Below are positions 45,525 to 54,663 of a stretch of 64,000 nucleotides of DNA, in pieces. Position 1 is the stretch's first letter, and every line of letters starts with the position of its first letter. The stretch comes from an uncultured Nitrospira sp. (GTDB taxonomy: Bacteria; Nitrospirota; Nitrospiria; Nitrospirales; Nitrospiraceae). The notes beneath the pieces were generated by a model that was not told the DNA's origin, did no database searches, and worked only from the letters and a program-made list of their open reading frames with translations. The stretch spans positions 334,648-398,647 of the forward strand of contig CABVRX010000001.1 of assembly GCA_902500825.1 (NCBI GenBank), given 5' to 3'. A program made the translations under genes and the position numbers.

Positions 45525-46919
45525 CTAGAAACCGGCTCGAACGGAAAACCCTCCCGCGTGTAGAGTAGAACTGTAGAGTCCATTCACCGCTGCACGAAGG
45601 CCGGTATTCTCTGAGATCGTTCGCGGTTCGTAGAGAAACGCCTGATAGGATACATCGACGCCGATAAATTTTGCCTTGACCGATCCGACTCCTATGCTGC
45701 CGCAGGAGATAAGTCCCAAGAATGACCCATTGCCCTTGCAGAGTAATCCAACGCCCGTTGAAACGACATGCAGATCGGCCGATGGAACGCCTGGATTGAA
45801 ATTGAGATCGGGCACCTGTGCTTGCTGGTTGGTATAACCGCCTCGTAGAGCGATCTCCCATCCTGGCAATCGATCGACCCGTAACCATCGATATTCGGTC
45901 CCGACCAGAATGGCATAGGTACCTTTCCAATTTTGCGGCTGAGGGATGACTGTGCCATTGGCCAGATGAATATCCAGATTTCGGACCGATTTCCAACCCA
46001 CGTAGTCCACGTTGAATTCGACTTTCCACTCGCGTTCTGTGTTCCGAACCGGCCAGAGCGCGACCCCGCCCGTAATGACCTGGGGCAACACCAACGTCGT
46101 CGTTGCATCTTGGATCTTCGCACCATTCGCCGACAACGCCCCGTCTAAGTGGAGCGTCGCCTGGCTTCTATACACCACCGCAAGGTTCGCCACCGGCTGT
46201 CCCCCTCCATTCCGAAGCGCCGTATACAACGCTCCCACGTTGAATCCTGGAGCTGTGCCTTTGCCGTTGAACTCCAGTTTGCTTCCAGCCGGCGCCAATC
46301 CGCCGGGTGAAATCGATTGCAGTTCTGCGTGTCCTTCGCCGAAGAAACTCGCGAAGGTATAGATATCTGCTCCCCCACCGATCGAAAGATCCGGGTGGAG
46401 CTGATACGCAAACGTGGGCTTGATGTCGAACAATGGTAATGCGGTAAATGTGGTGAGAGCCCGAAAGGGACTGTCTTCAGGCCACCTCATCACCGAACCA
46501 AAGGGGGTTGTCACCCCTACCCCAATCGTCAGCTTATCAAGCAGTGGAACACCGAGGGCCTGGAGATTCGCCGTCATATACCCATGACCCGGACCTGGCC
46601 ACGCGAACGCGCCATCATGATCGCCGGTTGCCGACATTCCGCTTGGACTCTCAAAGTCGGTGGTCCCTCCGACGAGAGTTCCCCCGCCCATCATTTGAAA
46701 TCCATGCAGCTGGGTCATGCCTGCCGGGTTGTAATGAAGTGCGGAAGGATTGTCTGCCTGTGCGGCGAAGGCATTGCCCATGCCAACCGCAGCGGCTCCC
46801 TGACCATAAACTCGAGGCACCTGAGCTGAGACAGGAGAACCCGTGCAGACGATGGTGGCTAGTGCAAGAAGAGTAAGCCCCTGAGCCAGAACGCTATTCC
46901 AAGAGGAATGCCATCGCAC
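45525..46919 (-). CDS. Outer-membrane transport protein, OmpP1/FadL/TodX family
   Basis: 464 residues from a GTG that gives a normal signal peptide (RWHSSWNSVLAQGLTLLALA, cleaved at VSAQ). A longer frame with ATG at 47015 would overlap the kinase gene by 50 bases. The FadL start VYGQGAAAVGMGNAFAAQADNPSALHYNP and AGMTQL are diagnostic, VGVTTPFG recurs, and the chain ends in Phe (SVRAGF) as beta-barrels do. The family imports hydrophobic compounds. It directly follows a hybrid histidine kinase and is probably cotranscribed. Confidence 0.85.
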   Translation of the reverse strand: MRWHSSWNSVLAQGLTLLALATIVCTGSPVSAQVPRVYGQGAAAVGMGNAFAAQADNPSALHYNPAGMTQLHGFQMMGGGTLVGGTTDFESPSGMSATGDHDGAFAWPGPGHGYMTANLQALGVPLLDKLTIGVGVTTPFGSVMRWPEDSPFRALTTFTALPLFDIKPTFAYQLHPDLSIGGGADIYTFASFFGEGHAELQSISPGGLAPAGSKLEFNGKGTAPGFNVGALYTALRNGGGQPVANLAVVYRSQATLHLDGALSANGAKIQDATTTLVLPQVITGGVALWPVRNTEREWKVEFNVDYVGWKSVRNLDIHLANGTVIPQPQNWKGTYAILVGTEYRWLRVDRLPGWEIALRGGYTNQQAQVPDLNFNPGVPSADLHVVSTGVGLLCKGNGSFLGLISCGSIGVGSVKAKFIGVDVSYQAFLYEPRTISENTGLRAAVNGLYSSTLHAGGFSVRAGF

Positions 46920-46965
46920 ACGGCCGAGCAATTTCCAATGGCTCAGAGCGCGCCTCGCATCCGGG

Positions 46966-49824
46966 TCATGCACGTCGGAACCACCGATCCATAGTTTGCT
47001 GAAGCTGGCCCGCATCGAATGGCTTGAGCAGATAGGCTTGTGCTCCCAACCCGATGGCTTTCACGGCAAGTTCCTGGGATCCCGACGCCGTGATCATGAT
47101 GATAGGAAGGCGTTGATTTGTCAGACGCACCTGTCGTAGCACTTCCAGGCCGTCGATCTGGCCGATTCCGATGTCAAGAATCATCCCATCGAACTCCCGA
47201 GATTGGAGGATGGCCAGCGCTTGACGACCATCAAACGCCGAGAACGTCTGATAGCCTCCTGCCTTGAGTCGGTCATGAAGCAGTTGCTGAATATCGGTAT
47301 CATCATCCACGACCAAGATGTGTTGGCCCATGAGATGAGACTCAAGCAACGGCGGCGTTTGCACCGCATGGATCGGAATCGTGAAGGACAGTTCTGCGCC
47401 CCCCTCCGGACGATTACGAGCCACGACCTCCCCGCCTTGCAACTCCACCAGTGTTTTCACGATTGACAGTCCAAGCCCCAATCCTTTTGGAGCTGTGCGC
47501 AGGCCTTGCTGGATGCGGAAGAAGGGGTCGAAAATCTTGTCAAGGTATTCAGGAGCAATACCGGGACCCGTATCCCGAATCAGAACAGTAGCCATACGGT
47601 CATCGGATAGTTCGCAAGCGACCGACACGCTTCCACCAGGCGGGGTGAACTTGATGGCATTTTGTACCAGATTGACGACCGTCTGAATCAAACGGTCGCG
47701 ATCCGCCCACACGACGACTTCGGTGCCGGTGCAACGGAATTCCAGCGATTGCTGTTTTGCTTGAGCCAACGGCTTCAGTTGCTCGATCACATCGCCGAGA
47801 CAGGCTTCGATCTCGATATCGGCCGGATGCACTTCCAAGCGTCCGGTCTCGATACGGGTACGATCAAGGAGATCCTCGATCATACGAACCAGCCGATCTG
47901 AATTTTCCGACATACGCACGAGATAGCGCTGCTGCTTCTCGTTCAATGATCCAGTCAGTCCGTCCAGCAGATTTTGAATGAACCCCTTGATGGACGTGAG
48001 CGGCGTTCTCAGTTCATGGGACACATGGGAGAGAAATTGCGCACGTAACCGGTCGGCCCGCTCAAGGGCTTCGGTGCGCTCTTTTACTTTGACCTCCAAT
48101 CCTTGGTTCCACTCTTCGATCTGTTGGTAGGCTGAAGCATTATCCAACGCAATGGAGACTTGACTCGCGACCGTCATCATCAGTTCCAAATCGTCTTCCG
48201 TCACGCTTTGATTGTGCGAGCGATCGACCGTCAACATCCCCCAGATACGGTCTTTGGTCTTGATGGGAACCACAACCAAGGCTTTGGTCCCACTCAATTC
48301 GGCTAGACGTTGATTGAGGGGATGGAGGCTGTGTCGTATCGACTCGATGTCTTTGACCAACAACGGGCATCCTTGAAGGACCACTGTCCCCTCAGGGCTC
48401 TCACGATCGGTAATCTGAATCCGACAGGACTGGGCAAACGTTTCAACCTCGGCAGGCGCGCCGATCAAACGGATATGCTGGACGGTATGCTCAAAGGGAT
48501 CAAACATGGACACCATGGCGCTGTTGTAGTTGAGCTCGTGTGTCAGGGCTTCCAACACCTGGTGCAGGAGGGCATCTCGTTCGAAGGTCGAGCCGAATGA
48601 GAGCCCCGCTCGATGAAGCGCCGTGAGTTGGGCCACTTTCCGGCGCAACTCCACCCGCATCTGCTCTTGTTCCAAATAGGCTTCGCGCAATTCCTCGTGA
48701 CGGGATTCGACGAATGTAATCTGTTCTTGGATCAACGCCTCGCGTCGCGCGCTCTCACGAAGCAACCGTCGATTGACCATGACACCGACAGCGAGGATCG
48801 GGCACAGTCCGACTAACAACACCTCACCGAGACTCACCGTCGGATTCAGCACACCGACTCCCGCCATGAGAGCGAGACCCAATGCCCCTCCCCATAAGAA
48901 TGATGTACCGCTCTGCCGCGCATGGGGCGAAGGCGTGACGCGGGTCGCTGCCGAAGGGTGCGCCGCCTGAGGACTCTCTATGCCAACGACCGACTCGCTG
49001 CTCAGTCGAGTCGGTCGTGTCTGCTCAAGGGGTGAGGCCGCTCGCCAAAATCGTTTCCGATACCGGCTCTCTTCTTGCCATCGGATTGTCCACTGACACC
49101 AGTCGTCATCATTGCCGATACAAGAGGTCTCGATCGCTTCCGCCTGAGAGAGGCCGTGGATGCGAGCAGCCATGGCGACCATGATGCCCTGTGCAGACTG
49201 ACAGACCAGGCAGGCACATCGCCTGCGGTAGGACCCGAACTGCCGAAGCGTCCGGTCGGTAAACCGCATCCCCACCGCAGCCGTGCTGCTCGTGACTTCC
49301 ACCACTCGGAACTCGACGGATCCGGATGTAAACTTGTTCCCAAAGTAAGGAAACATCGTGTAGATCTGCGACAGAGAAAAGGGACGCGTCAGGGCCAGCA
49401 TGATGGGAGACACCTTTTCCGCCCCCGCTTTGAAGGCAAACCGTGGATCGCCCGAAATCCGTTCGCACAACTCATAGAGGTACGAGGTAAATTCGTACGA
49501 GTAGCTGTTCCAAGGATTTTTCAACAATTCTGGAGTCACATGATAGACAGGATCCTTGATGCGGTCATTCAAAAGGTGGCATAATTCTTCGACTGCTTCT
49601 TTTCCGGCCGACGATCCTCCCTCGGACGTCACCAACTTCTCTAAAAAGACCGTCACGGCTCTGATGCTGACGCCGCTGAGGTCTCGAATCGTCTGGCCCT
49701 GTTCATCCAAACCGAACGGGCGAAATACCATCGCGCCCTGCTCAAGAATGGTTCGATCTTTTGGTAAGAGTTCGATGGTCGGGAGAGACTTCGTCTCGAC
49801 GATGTCGAGTGTGCTGCTTGTCAT
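46966..49824 (-). CDS. Hybrid sensor histidine kinase with V4R-like, GAF and receiver domains
   Basis: 952 residues, start preceded by GGGGGA. The N-terminal soluble domain (about 1-260) has CACLVCQ and ETSCIGNDDDWCQWTI, reminiscent of V4R/heme-NO-type ligand domains. Two hydrophobic helices follow (about 308-360), then a coiled coil, a GAF domain (about 415-560), HisKA with SHVSHELRTPLTSIKG, HATPase with VQNAIKFTPPGG and GLGLGLSIVKTL, and a C-terminal receiver (835-952) with phospho-acceptor Asp884 and Lys934. There is no HPt or DNA-binding output, so a partner elsewhere is expected. Confidence 0.93.
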   Translation of the reverse strand: MTSSTLDIVETKSLPTIELLPKDRTILEQGAMVFRPFGLDEQGQTIRDLSGVSIRAVTVFLEKLVTSEGGSSAGKEAVEELCHLLNDRIKDPVYHVTPELLKNPWNSYSYEFTSYLYELCERISGDPRFAFKAGAEKVSPIMLALTRPFSLSQIYTMFPYFGNKFTSGSVEFRVVEVTSSTAAVGMRFTDRTLRQFGSYRRRCACLVCQSAQGIMVAMAARIHGLSQAEAIETSCIGNDDDWCQWTIRWQEESRYRKRFWRAASPLEQTRPTRLSSESVVGIESPQAAHPSAATRVTPSPHARQSGTSFLWGGALGLALMAGVGVLNPTVSLGEVLLVGLCPILAVGVMVNRRLLRESARREALIQEQITFVESRHEELREAYLEQEQMRVELRRKVAQLTALHRAGLSFGSTFERDALLHQVLEALTHELNYNSAMVSMFDPFEHTVQHIRLIGAPAEVETFAQSCRIQITDRESPEGTVVLQGCPLLVKDIESIRHSLHPLNQRLAELSGTKALVVVPIKTKDRIWGMLTVDRSHNQSVTEDDLELMMTVASQVSIALDNASAYQQIEEWNQGLEVKVKERTEALERADRLRAQFLSHVSHELRTPLTSIKGFIQNLLDGLTGSLNEKQQRYLVRMSENSDRLVRMIEDLLDRTRIETGRLEVHPADIEIEACLGDVIEQLKPLAQAKQQSLEFRCTGTEVVVWADRDRLIQTVVNLVQNAIKFTPPGGSVSVACELSDDRMATVLIRDTGPGIAPEYLDKIFDPFFRIQQGLRTAPKGLGLGLSIVKTLVELQGGEVVARNRPEGGAELSFTIPIHAVQTPPLLESHLMGQHILVVDDDTDIQQLLHDRLKAGGYQTFSAFDGRQALAILQSREFDGMILDIGIGQIDGLEVLRQVRLTNQRLPIIMITASGSQELAVKAIGLGAQAYLLKPFDAGQLQQTMDRWFRRA

Positions 49825-50185
49825 GGCATCATCCCCCGAAACAAGATGTTCGTTGGACGGAATTGAGACTGGTACAGATCGCGAACGGTCGTGACGACCG
49901 TTGCGGGACCTAGCAGGGAGCCGGGCTTCACATCGGTACAGTTCGCCTGCAGGAATCCTAAGTACAGGGGGCGAGTATATAGACGAGAGTGCGTGGTTTC
50001 AATACGAAGGTTTGCACCCTTGCCTCTGAGGGGTCATGCCAGTCCAAAGAAGGGGCTATGCCGGGCAGGATAGAATATCCATGCACGACCGGAGCATCGA
50101 GCAAAACGTTTCGCCGACACGTCTGACGGGGTAGGCATCTTACATTCAAGAAAAGCCTGTGCAACGATCACTGAAAACCACAGTT
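49825..50185. other. 361-base intergenic region upstream of the hybrid kinase
   Basis: No coding frame with a credible start or family match is seen on either strand. The one notable element is a palindrome about 60 bases upstream of the kinase gene, listed separately. No terminator for the gene to the right was recognised. Confidence 0.6.
49884..49902. promoter_or_regulatory. Perfect 9-1-9 palindrome, candidate operator
   Basis: AACGGTCGT and ACGACCGTT are separated by one base. The site lies 60-78 bases before the hybrid kinase ATG. The odd-length, closely spaced form is typical of a dimeric regulator binding site. Confidence 0.5.
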
Positions 50186-50494
50186 CTATTGCTTAATTGA
50201 TCGCTTCAGCTTCTTTTCAATGCTGACGACCTTGCTTTGAAGGCGTCCGGAACGGCCTTTTCGGTAGTCGACTTTGATCGTGCAGGAAATCCGGTTACAA
50301 TCCTTCTTCATCCGCTCGTAGCATTTCTGCACGACAGCGAAGACTTGCTCCCATTCGCCTTCTACAATCGTTCCCATTGGGTTTAATCGATACGCAACGC
50401 CGCTCTTATCAATAATATCGAGAGACCGCGCGACATATTTTCCGACGCTCTCGCCTTTTCCCAACGGCGACATACTGAATTCCAGTAGGACCAT
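50186..50494 (-). CDS. MTH1187-family thiamine-binding protein
   Basis: 102 residues, TAGGAG upstream. VLLEFSMSPLGKGESVGKYV, GVAYRLNPMGTIVEGEW and the pattern of a small ferredoxin-like fold match PF01910 (YqgV/YkoF-like proteins, shown in some cases to bind thiamine). It follows the precorrin-2 dehydrogenase gene by eight bases. The C-terminus is very basic (KKLKRSIKQ). Function here is unknown; HMP/thiamine sequestration is a family-based guess. Confidence 0.87.
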   Translation of the reverse strand: MVLLEFSMSPLGKGESVGKYVARSLDIIDKSGVAYRLNPMGTIVEGEWEQVFAVVQKCYERMKKDCNRISCTIKVDYRKGRSGRLQSKVVSIEKKLKRSIKQ

Positions 50495-50502
50495 CGTGAC
50501 TC

Positions 50503-51165
50503 CTATCGTTTCTCCATATCAGGTTGCACGCTCGTTACTGCTTGAGCCTTTCTTTCTAGCCAAACCTTGGGATATTGCGCCTTGCCAAGAAAACGAAAAC
50601 CGTCCAACGCGTCATGGAGCAGTGCCCGCCGCTTCTCGGCATCCGGCTCATTCGCCTTGGCCTGTTCACGCAGTTGCCCCAGCCACTCGACAAATTCGAT
50701 GAATTCCGCATCGAGGATCCGTTCCAGATCTTCTTTCATGAATCCGGAAAGGGCCGGTGCGACGCCGCTGGTACTGATCGCCACTCGCACATGTCCCACT
50801 GCTACGACTGCCGGCATCGTGACGCTGCTGGCCTCCGGGTAATCGACCGACCAGAGCAGCACACGCTTTTCCCTGGCTTTGGCCGCCAGCCTCTGAGCAA
50901 AGTCACGATCACCTCGAATAGTATTGAGAATGAGGATGACATGCTCGAGATCCGGTTCGCGAAAATGTCGTCCGCGATGGATGATCTTACCCGAAGCCGC
51001 CAGCAGGCGTAGCGGTTCATTCAGCGTAGGACTGATCACCGTAACCCGCGCACCGGATTCAAGCAGGCGTTGGGATTTTTCCGATGCCTCCTCATCGCCG
51101 CCGATCACCAGAACCGGCCAGCCTCTGACGTCCAAGACCAAGGGAAAACCAGGATTCGCAGCCAT
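50503..51165 (-). CDS. Precorrin-2 dehydrogenase (siroheme synthase N-terminal type)
   Basis: 220 residues from MAANPGFPLVLDVRG, eight bases after GGGAG. The start VLVIGGDEEASEKSQRLLESGARVTVI is the NAD-binding motif of the Met8p/CysG-B fold, and VDYPEASSVTMPAVVAVGHVRVAISTSGVAPALS is its core. It oxidises precorrin-2 to sirohydrochlorin, and may also insert iron. It complements the CobA half of the fused cobA-hemD at 29-31 kb and so points to siroheme (nitrite or sulfite reductase) or heme d1 synthesis. Confidence 0.92.
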   Translation of the reverse strand: MAANPGFPLVLDVRGWPVLVIGGDEEASEKSQRLLESGARVTVISPTLNEPLRLLAASGKIIHRGRHFREPDLEHVILILNTIRGDRDFAQRLAAKAREKRVLLWSVDYPEASSVTMPAVVAVGHVRVAISTSGVAPALSGFMKEDLERILDAEFIEFVEWLGQLREQAKANEPDAEKRRALLHDALDGFRFLGKAQYPKVWLERKAQAVTSVQPDMEKR

Positions 51166-51390
51166 GATGGTACTCCCGTTTCGACTGAGTGGCTCAGTAT
51201 CCGAGAATGGACCTCCATCATGCAAGAAGATTTCTGGAGTCCACGCTCATTTCCCCTTTTAATCAGTCAATCGCTATAATGCAGCACGCTGAAAAGGCTG
51301 GAATGACTTCGAGCACGGCTTTGAAAGGAGTACTGGAGAGACAGAGGGTTCGGATGTACTGTTTCCACGGGGTCTTTTCAAGATCGAGGG

Positions 51391-51936
51391 TTACGTATCG
51401 GCCGGATCCGCATCCAACTCCATATTCCAATAGAGATAATCACGCCAGCTTTCCGGCGTATTGCGAATGCCGATGGTGATGGTAATGACGGGACTCCATC
51501 GAGGTTTGACGGGCCGCTTCTTTAACTTCATGCCGGCCTCTTCCGGCGTACGTCCACTCTTCCGATTGTTGCACCGCCAGCAAGCGGTGACGATATTTTC
51601 CCATGTCTTTTTCCCACCTTTGGCGATGGGCACGACATGATCAAACGTCAGCTCTTCCGTCCGAAACCTGTGGTTACAGTATTGGCAGGAGTATCCGTCT
51701 CGCGTAAAAATATTGATCCGGGAAAATTTGACGGCACGATGACTGTCTTTCAGTCTAACCAGTTTCAGCAGCCGCATCACGGCCGGAAGTTTGATCGACA
51801 AGGAAATTCCATGGATTTCTCTGTCGTAGACTTCCAGGACTTCGACTTTCCCTTGCCAGAGAAGCGCGATCGCTTTTTGCCAATGGACGACTCGCAGGGG
51901 TTCATAGGTCGCGTTGAGCAGGAGGGTCATTTCCAT
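51391..51936 (-). CDS. HNH endonuclease family protein
   Basis: 181 residues, GAGG upstream. Zinc ligands CQYC and CWRCNN bracket the HNH core ELTFDHVVPIAKGGKKTWENI. The N-terminal VLLLNATYEPL-type start (LLLNATYEPLRVVHWQKAI) is that of a widespread housekeeping HNH family found as single genes in many phyla. There is no methyltransferase or other restriction partner nearby. Biological role unknown. Confidence 0.92.
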   Translation of the reverse strand: MEMTLLLNATYEPLRVVHWQKAIALLWQGKVEVLEVYDREIHGISLSIKLPAVMRLLKLVRLKDSHRAVKFSRINIFTRDGYSCQYCNHRFRTEELTFDHVVPIAKGGKKTWENIVTACWRCNNRKSGRTPEEAGMKLKKRPVKPRWSPVITITIGIRNTPESWRDYLYWNMELDADPADT

Positions 51937-52091
51937 GCAGGAACCTCATCCCCAATCGGGCCTCCACAGCGGCCAGGGAGTGTATCCGCGGGGCAGGACT
52001 ACACGCTGATAGTTCTATGCCATAAGGTGACGTTGAAATCAAGCAAGCGCCCATCTCATGCCGCCTACGGCGGACCGATGGAGAGACAACC

Positions 52092-52424
52092 ATGATGAAC
52101 GAGTTCGTCAGAGTGGCCTTCACGCACGAGATACCACCCGGTACAGGACGAACCGTGGAAGTCGATGGGATTTGGATTGCGGTCTTCAACGTGGAGGGCA
52201 TTTTTTATGCGGTCGATAACTCATGCCCCCACGCGGGCGGCCCGCTCGGAGAAGGAAAACTCTGCGAAACGGTTGTCGAATGCCCTTGGCATGGCTGGAA
52301 ATTCAGTGTCATTTCTGGGGAACGAGTCGGCAATCCGAACTTCCAGGTCGCATGCTGCGAGGTTCGGATCCAAGGGGATGAAGTGTGGATCGCCATCCCC
52401 CCGGCACTCAGAGAACCAGCTTGA
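52092..52424 (+). CDS. Rieske [2Fe-2S] ferredoxin-like protein
   Basis: 110 residues. Cluster motifs CPHAGGPLGEGKL and CPWHGWKFSVISGE supply the two Cys and two His ligands. The short stand-alone form resembles NirD or the ferredoxins of dioxygenases. No oxygenase or nitrite reductase is adjacent, so the electron partner is unknown. A palindromic repeat begins directly after the stop codon. Confidence 0.92.
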   Translation: MMNEFVRVAFTHEIPPGTGRTVEVDGIWIAVFNVEGIFYAVDNSCPHAGGPLGEGKLCETVVECPWHGWKFSVISGERVGNPNFQVACCEVRIQGDEVWIAIPPALREPA

Positions 52425-52534
52425 AGATGCTGCAAAAGCCCTCCCTCGTCGTTCTCGCATCGCTCAGGTTCAACGTACCTACGTTTTGACCTTTCACTCG
52501 CTGCGGCCTTGCCGGATGACTTTTCCGGCATCCT
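52425..52534 (+). repeat. Palindromic dispersed repeat, copy A
   Basis: About 110 bases. The ends GATGCTGCAAAAG and CTTTTCCGGCATC are imperfect inverted repeats (11 of 13), the centre has ACGTA-CC-TACGT, and GTTCTCGC and CTGCGGCCTTG match copy B at 55039-55160. It starts at the base after the Rieske stop codon. Confidence 0.75.
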
Positions 52535-52583
52535 CTGTGACCGTGCAGACCATTCCAGTTTTGCAAAGCGAAGATGCCTAAGC

Positions 52584-53051
52584 TTAGCTTTGCGACGGCG
52601 CAGGTTGTTGATCCGCATCAGGCGCTTTAGGCGTCACGCCGTCCGCCGGCAACGAAGCCGCATTGACCTTCTTGAGTTCGAGATGCGCATGCCAGATGAA
52701 TTCCCGCTCGAACCATTGGCCGCGCATCCCCTGATCGCGAAGCTGCACACGGATCTCGTAGATGTCTCCCTCCACATGCTTCACCCGCCATTCGCCGAGC
52801 CGAACCCCCTGCCCGCGATCCTTCATCGTTCGGACATGCTCGTTCATGGACTGTAAGATTGTCGGGTGTCCGATCGCCGGATGACCCTGCACCAAAGCCA
52901 GCGCCTCAGCTTCTCGCTTGTCGTTCGACGGAGTTGTCGACAGCAATGTGGTCCATGCATAGTAGAGCCCGCCCAGCAGTAGGACCACAGCGACTGCATA
53001 GCGGATGAGATAGACGCCGAGTGATCTGGTGAAGGTGCTGCGGTCAGTCAT
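52584..53051 (-). CDS. Membrane-anchored protein of unknown function
   Basis: 155 residues. One N-terminal hydrophobic helix (about 14-36, LIRYAVAVVLLLGGLYYAW) follows a basic start, leaving a periplasmic domain. That domain has REAEALALVQGHPAIGHPTI, GEWRVKHVEGDIYEIRVQLRD and a Pro/Ala-rich tail. No family recognised. A near-consensus promoter lies 60 bases upstream, so it is its own transcription unit. Confidence 0.8.
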   Translation of the reverse strand: MTDRSTFTRSLGVYLIRYAVAVVLLLGGLYYAWTTLLSTTPSNDKREAEALALVQGHPAIGHPTILQSMNEHVRTMKDRGQGVRLGEWRVKHVEGDIYEIRVQLRDQGMRGQWFEREFIWHAHLELKKVNAASLPADGVTPKAPDADQQPAPSQS

Positions 53052-53110
53052 CCCGGTGTGTTAGCTCCAGGCAGGAAAACAAAATCGTGGATCCTTGTTG
53101 ACTGCCCGGC

Positions 53111-53139
53111 ATCTTAGGAAGGCCCAGACGCCATGTCAA
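53111..53139 (-). promoter_or_regulatory. Sigma-70 promoter of the membrane-anchored protein gene
   Basis: Perfect TTGACA, 17-base spacer and TAAGAT on the minus strand, with the -10 about 60 bases before the ATG. Confidence 0.65.
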
Positions 53140-53249
53140 TGCAGCGTCAAGAATTTGGTCGTGACGAGTGCCGCTTGTCTGGTGAAAAGCCGGTGTGCTA
53201 CAAGTACGAGCACGCTTTAAGACAATCCGATATAGAATGAGTATGCTGC

Positions 53250-53693
53250 ATGAAGTTCTTCTTGTACGGTGACCTCCTCAATCCCTCACAACTCAAACGA
53301 CGGGCCCCGGAATACAGATTTCTCTGTCTCGCCACCTTGCCGGACCATGCCGTCAAATTTTGTCGATGGTCGTCACAATGGCGATGCGGGCTTGCCAGTA
53401 TTGCGCCTTCACCAGGCGAAAAGATCTGGGGTGGCGTGTTTGAACTCACGGACGAAGACGTAAAGCTCATGGACCAGTTTGAGCAGGATGTGCCGCAAGG
53501 AGCGTACCGCCACCTGCAAGTCACCGTTTCGAGCACAAGCGGTGAAAAAGAACTCGTCACCACCTATGCAGCCAACCCGATCGGGAAGTTTAAGCCCAAA
53601 GACCATTACCTGGACTGGGTGCTGAAAGGGCTCAAACAGTGGAAGTTTCCGGAGGAAGTGATCCAGGAGTGGGAGTCGTATCGGCCGCGATAA
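53250..53693 (+). CDS. Gamma-glutamylcyclotransferase-like protein
   Basis: 147 residues. It opens FFLYGDLLNPSQLKRRAP, the YGxLN substrate loop of the GGCT/AIG2 fold (PF06094). WGGVFELTDEDVKLMDQFE supplies the usual catalytic Glu region, followed by YRHLQVTV. Members release 5-oxoproline from gamma-glutamyl compounds or act on glycated lysines. The substrate is undefined. The next gene is a ferredoxin, 40 bases on. Confidence 0.85.
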   Translation: MKFFLYGDLLNPSQLKRRAPEYRFLCLATLPDHAVKFCRWSSQWRCGLASIAPSPGEKIWGGVFELTDEDVKLMDQFEQDVPQGAYRHLQVTVSSTSGEKELVTTYAANPIGKFKPKDHYLDWVLKGLKQWKFPEEVIQEWESYRPR

Positions 53694-53733
53694 GCGGACG
53701 ATACCAAATGTGCCATTTTTTATTGAGGAGACT

Positions 53734-54060
53734 ATGCCAAAACCGACGTATCATATTCTGGTTTGTACCAATTCCCGCCCCCCCGGCCACCCGAAACCGT
53801 CTTGCGGGTCGGCCGGTGCTGCGCAGCTGCTGATGGCGTTTAACATGGGGCTGATGCAGCGATCCGTTCCACCGGGGGAGGTGTTGGTCAGCGCGACAGG
53901 CTGCCTCGGCCCCTGTGAGCAGGGTCCAACGGTCGTCGTCTATCCCGATAATACCTGGTATTCCAAAGTAACGGAGGCCGACGTCGCCACCATCCTTGAT
54001 GAGCATGTCGCCAAAGGAACACCGGCGGCGAAGCTGAATCCAGACTCCGTGTGGAAATAA
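53734..54060 (+). CDS. Thioredoxin-like [2Fe-2S] ferredoxin
   Basis: 108 residues from MPKPTYHILV, with GAGGAG just upstream. Cys ligands are CTNSRPPGHPKPSC and CLGPC, spaced as in the Aquifex-type thioredoxin-like 2Fe-2S ferredoxins (related to NuoE and cobalt reductase ferredoxins). PTVVVYPDNTWYSKVTEAD ends the fold. It is a soluble electron carrier of unknown partner. Confidence 0.92.
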   Translation: MPKPTYHILVCTNSRPPGHPKPSCGSAGAAQLLMAFNMGLMQRSVPPGEVLVSATGCLGPCEQGPTVVVYPDNTWYSKVTEADVATILDEHVAKGTPAAKLNPDSVWK

Positions 54061-54150
54061 ATTGAGTCGGCAACGGCCCGATTGGAGAGATCAGACGAGA
54101 CTGAACGCTTGATTACCTAAACCGATTGCTGATAGCGTATCCCTTGACAT

Positions 54151-54663
54151 ATGACCGTACCAAGTCATCACGAGCACAAAGACCATGCACCCAGCTCAAT
54201 CGGGTGCATGATCATTACGTGTAGCGATACCCGTACGCCGGAAACCGACGCCAGCGGTCAGCTGATTCGCAAGCTTCTGGAAGAGCGAGGCCATACGGTC
54301 GTAGGGTATCATCTCGTGAAAGACGATCCGGCTCAGATTCAACTGTGGATCGCTCGATGCACTGCCGACGAAACGGTGCAGGCCATCATCATCAATGGCG
54401 GAACCGGTATTGCTCGGCGGGATTCCACGTTCGAAGCGGTGGACGAAATGTTGGAAAAGCGACTCACAGGATTCGGGGAAATTTTTCGGCTGTTGACCTA
54501 TCAAGACATCGGCTCGCCGGCGATCATGAGCCGAGCGACGGCCGGAGTCATCAAAGGCCGCATCCTCTTTTCCACTCCCGGCTCAGAAAACGCTGTCCGC
54601 CTCGCGATGGAAAAGCTGATCCTTCCTGAACTTGGACATCTCGTCAAGGAGTTGACCAAGTAG
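54151..54663 (+). CDS. moaB: MoaB/Mog-family molybdopterin adenylyltransferase-like protein
   Basis: 170 residues; a second ATG at MIITCSDTRTPE would trim a His-rich N-terminus (HHEHKDH). CSDTRTPETDASGQLI, AIIINGGTGIARRDSTFEAV and MSRATAGVIKGRILFSTPGS are MoCF-domain signatures. It adenylylates molybdopterin in Moco or tungsten-cofactor synthesis. Confidence 0.93.
   Translation: MTVPSHHEHKDHAPSSIGCMIITCSDTRTPETDASGQLIRKLLEERGHTVVGYHLVKDDPAQIQLWIARCTADETVQAIIINGGTGIARRDSTFEAVDEMLEKRLTGFGEIFRLLTYQDIGSPAIMSRATAGVIKGRILFSTPGSENAVRLAMEKLILPELGHLVKELTK

Noticed and set aside
51275-51280. Perfect TATAAT on the plus strand
   Set aside because: There is no acceptable -35 at the right distance and no plus-strand gene follows for 800 bases.
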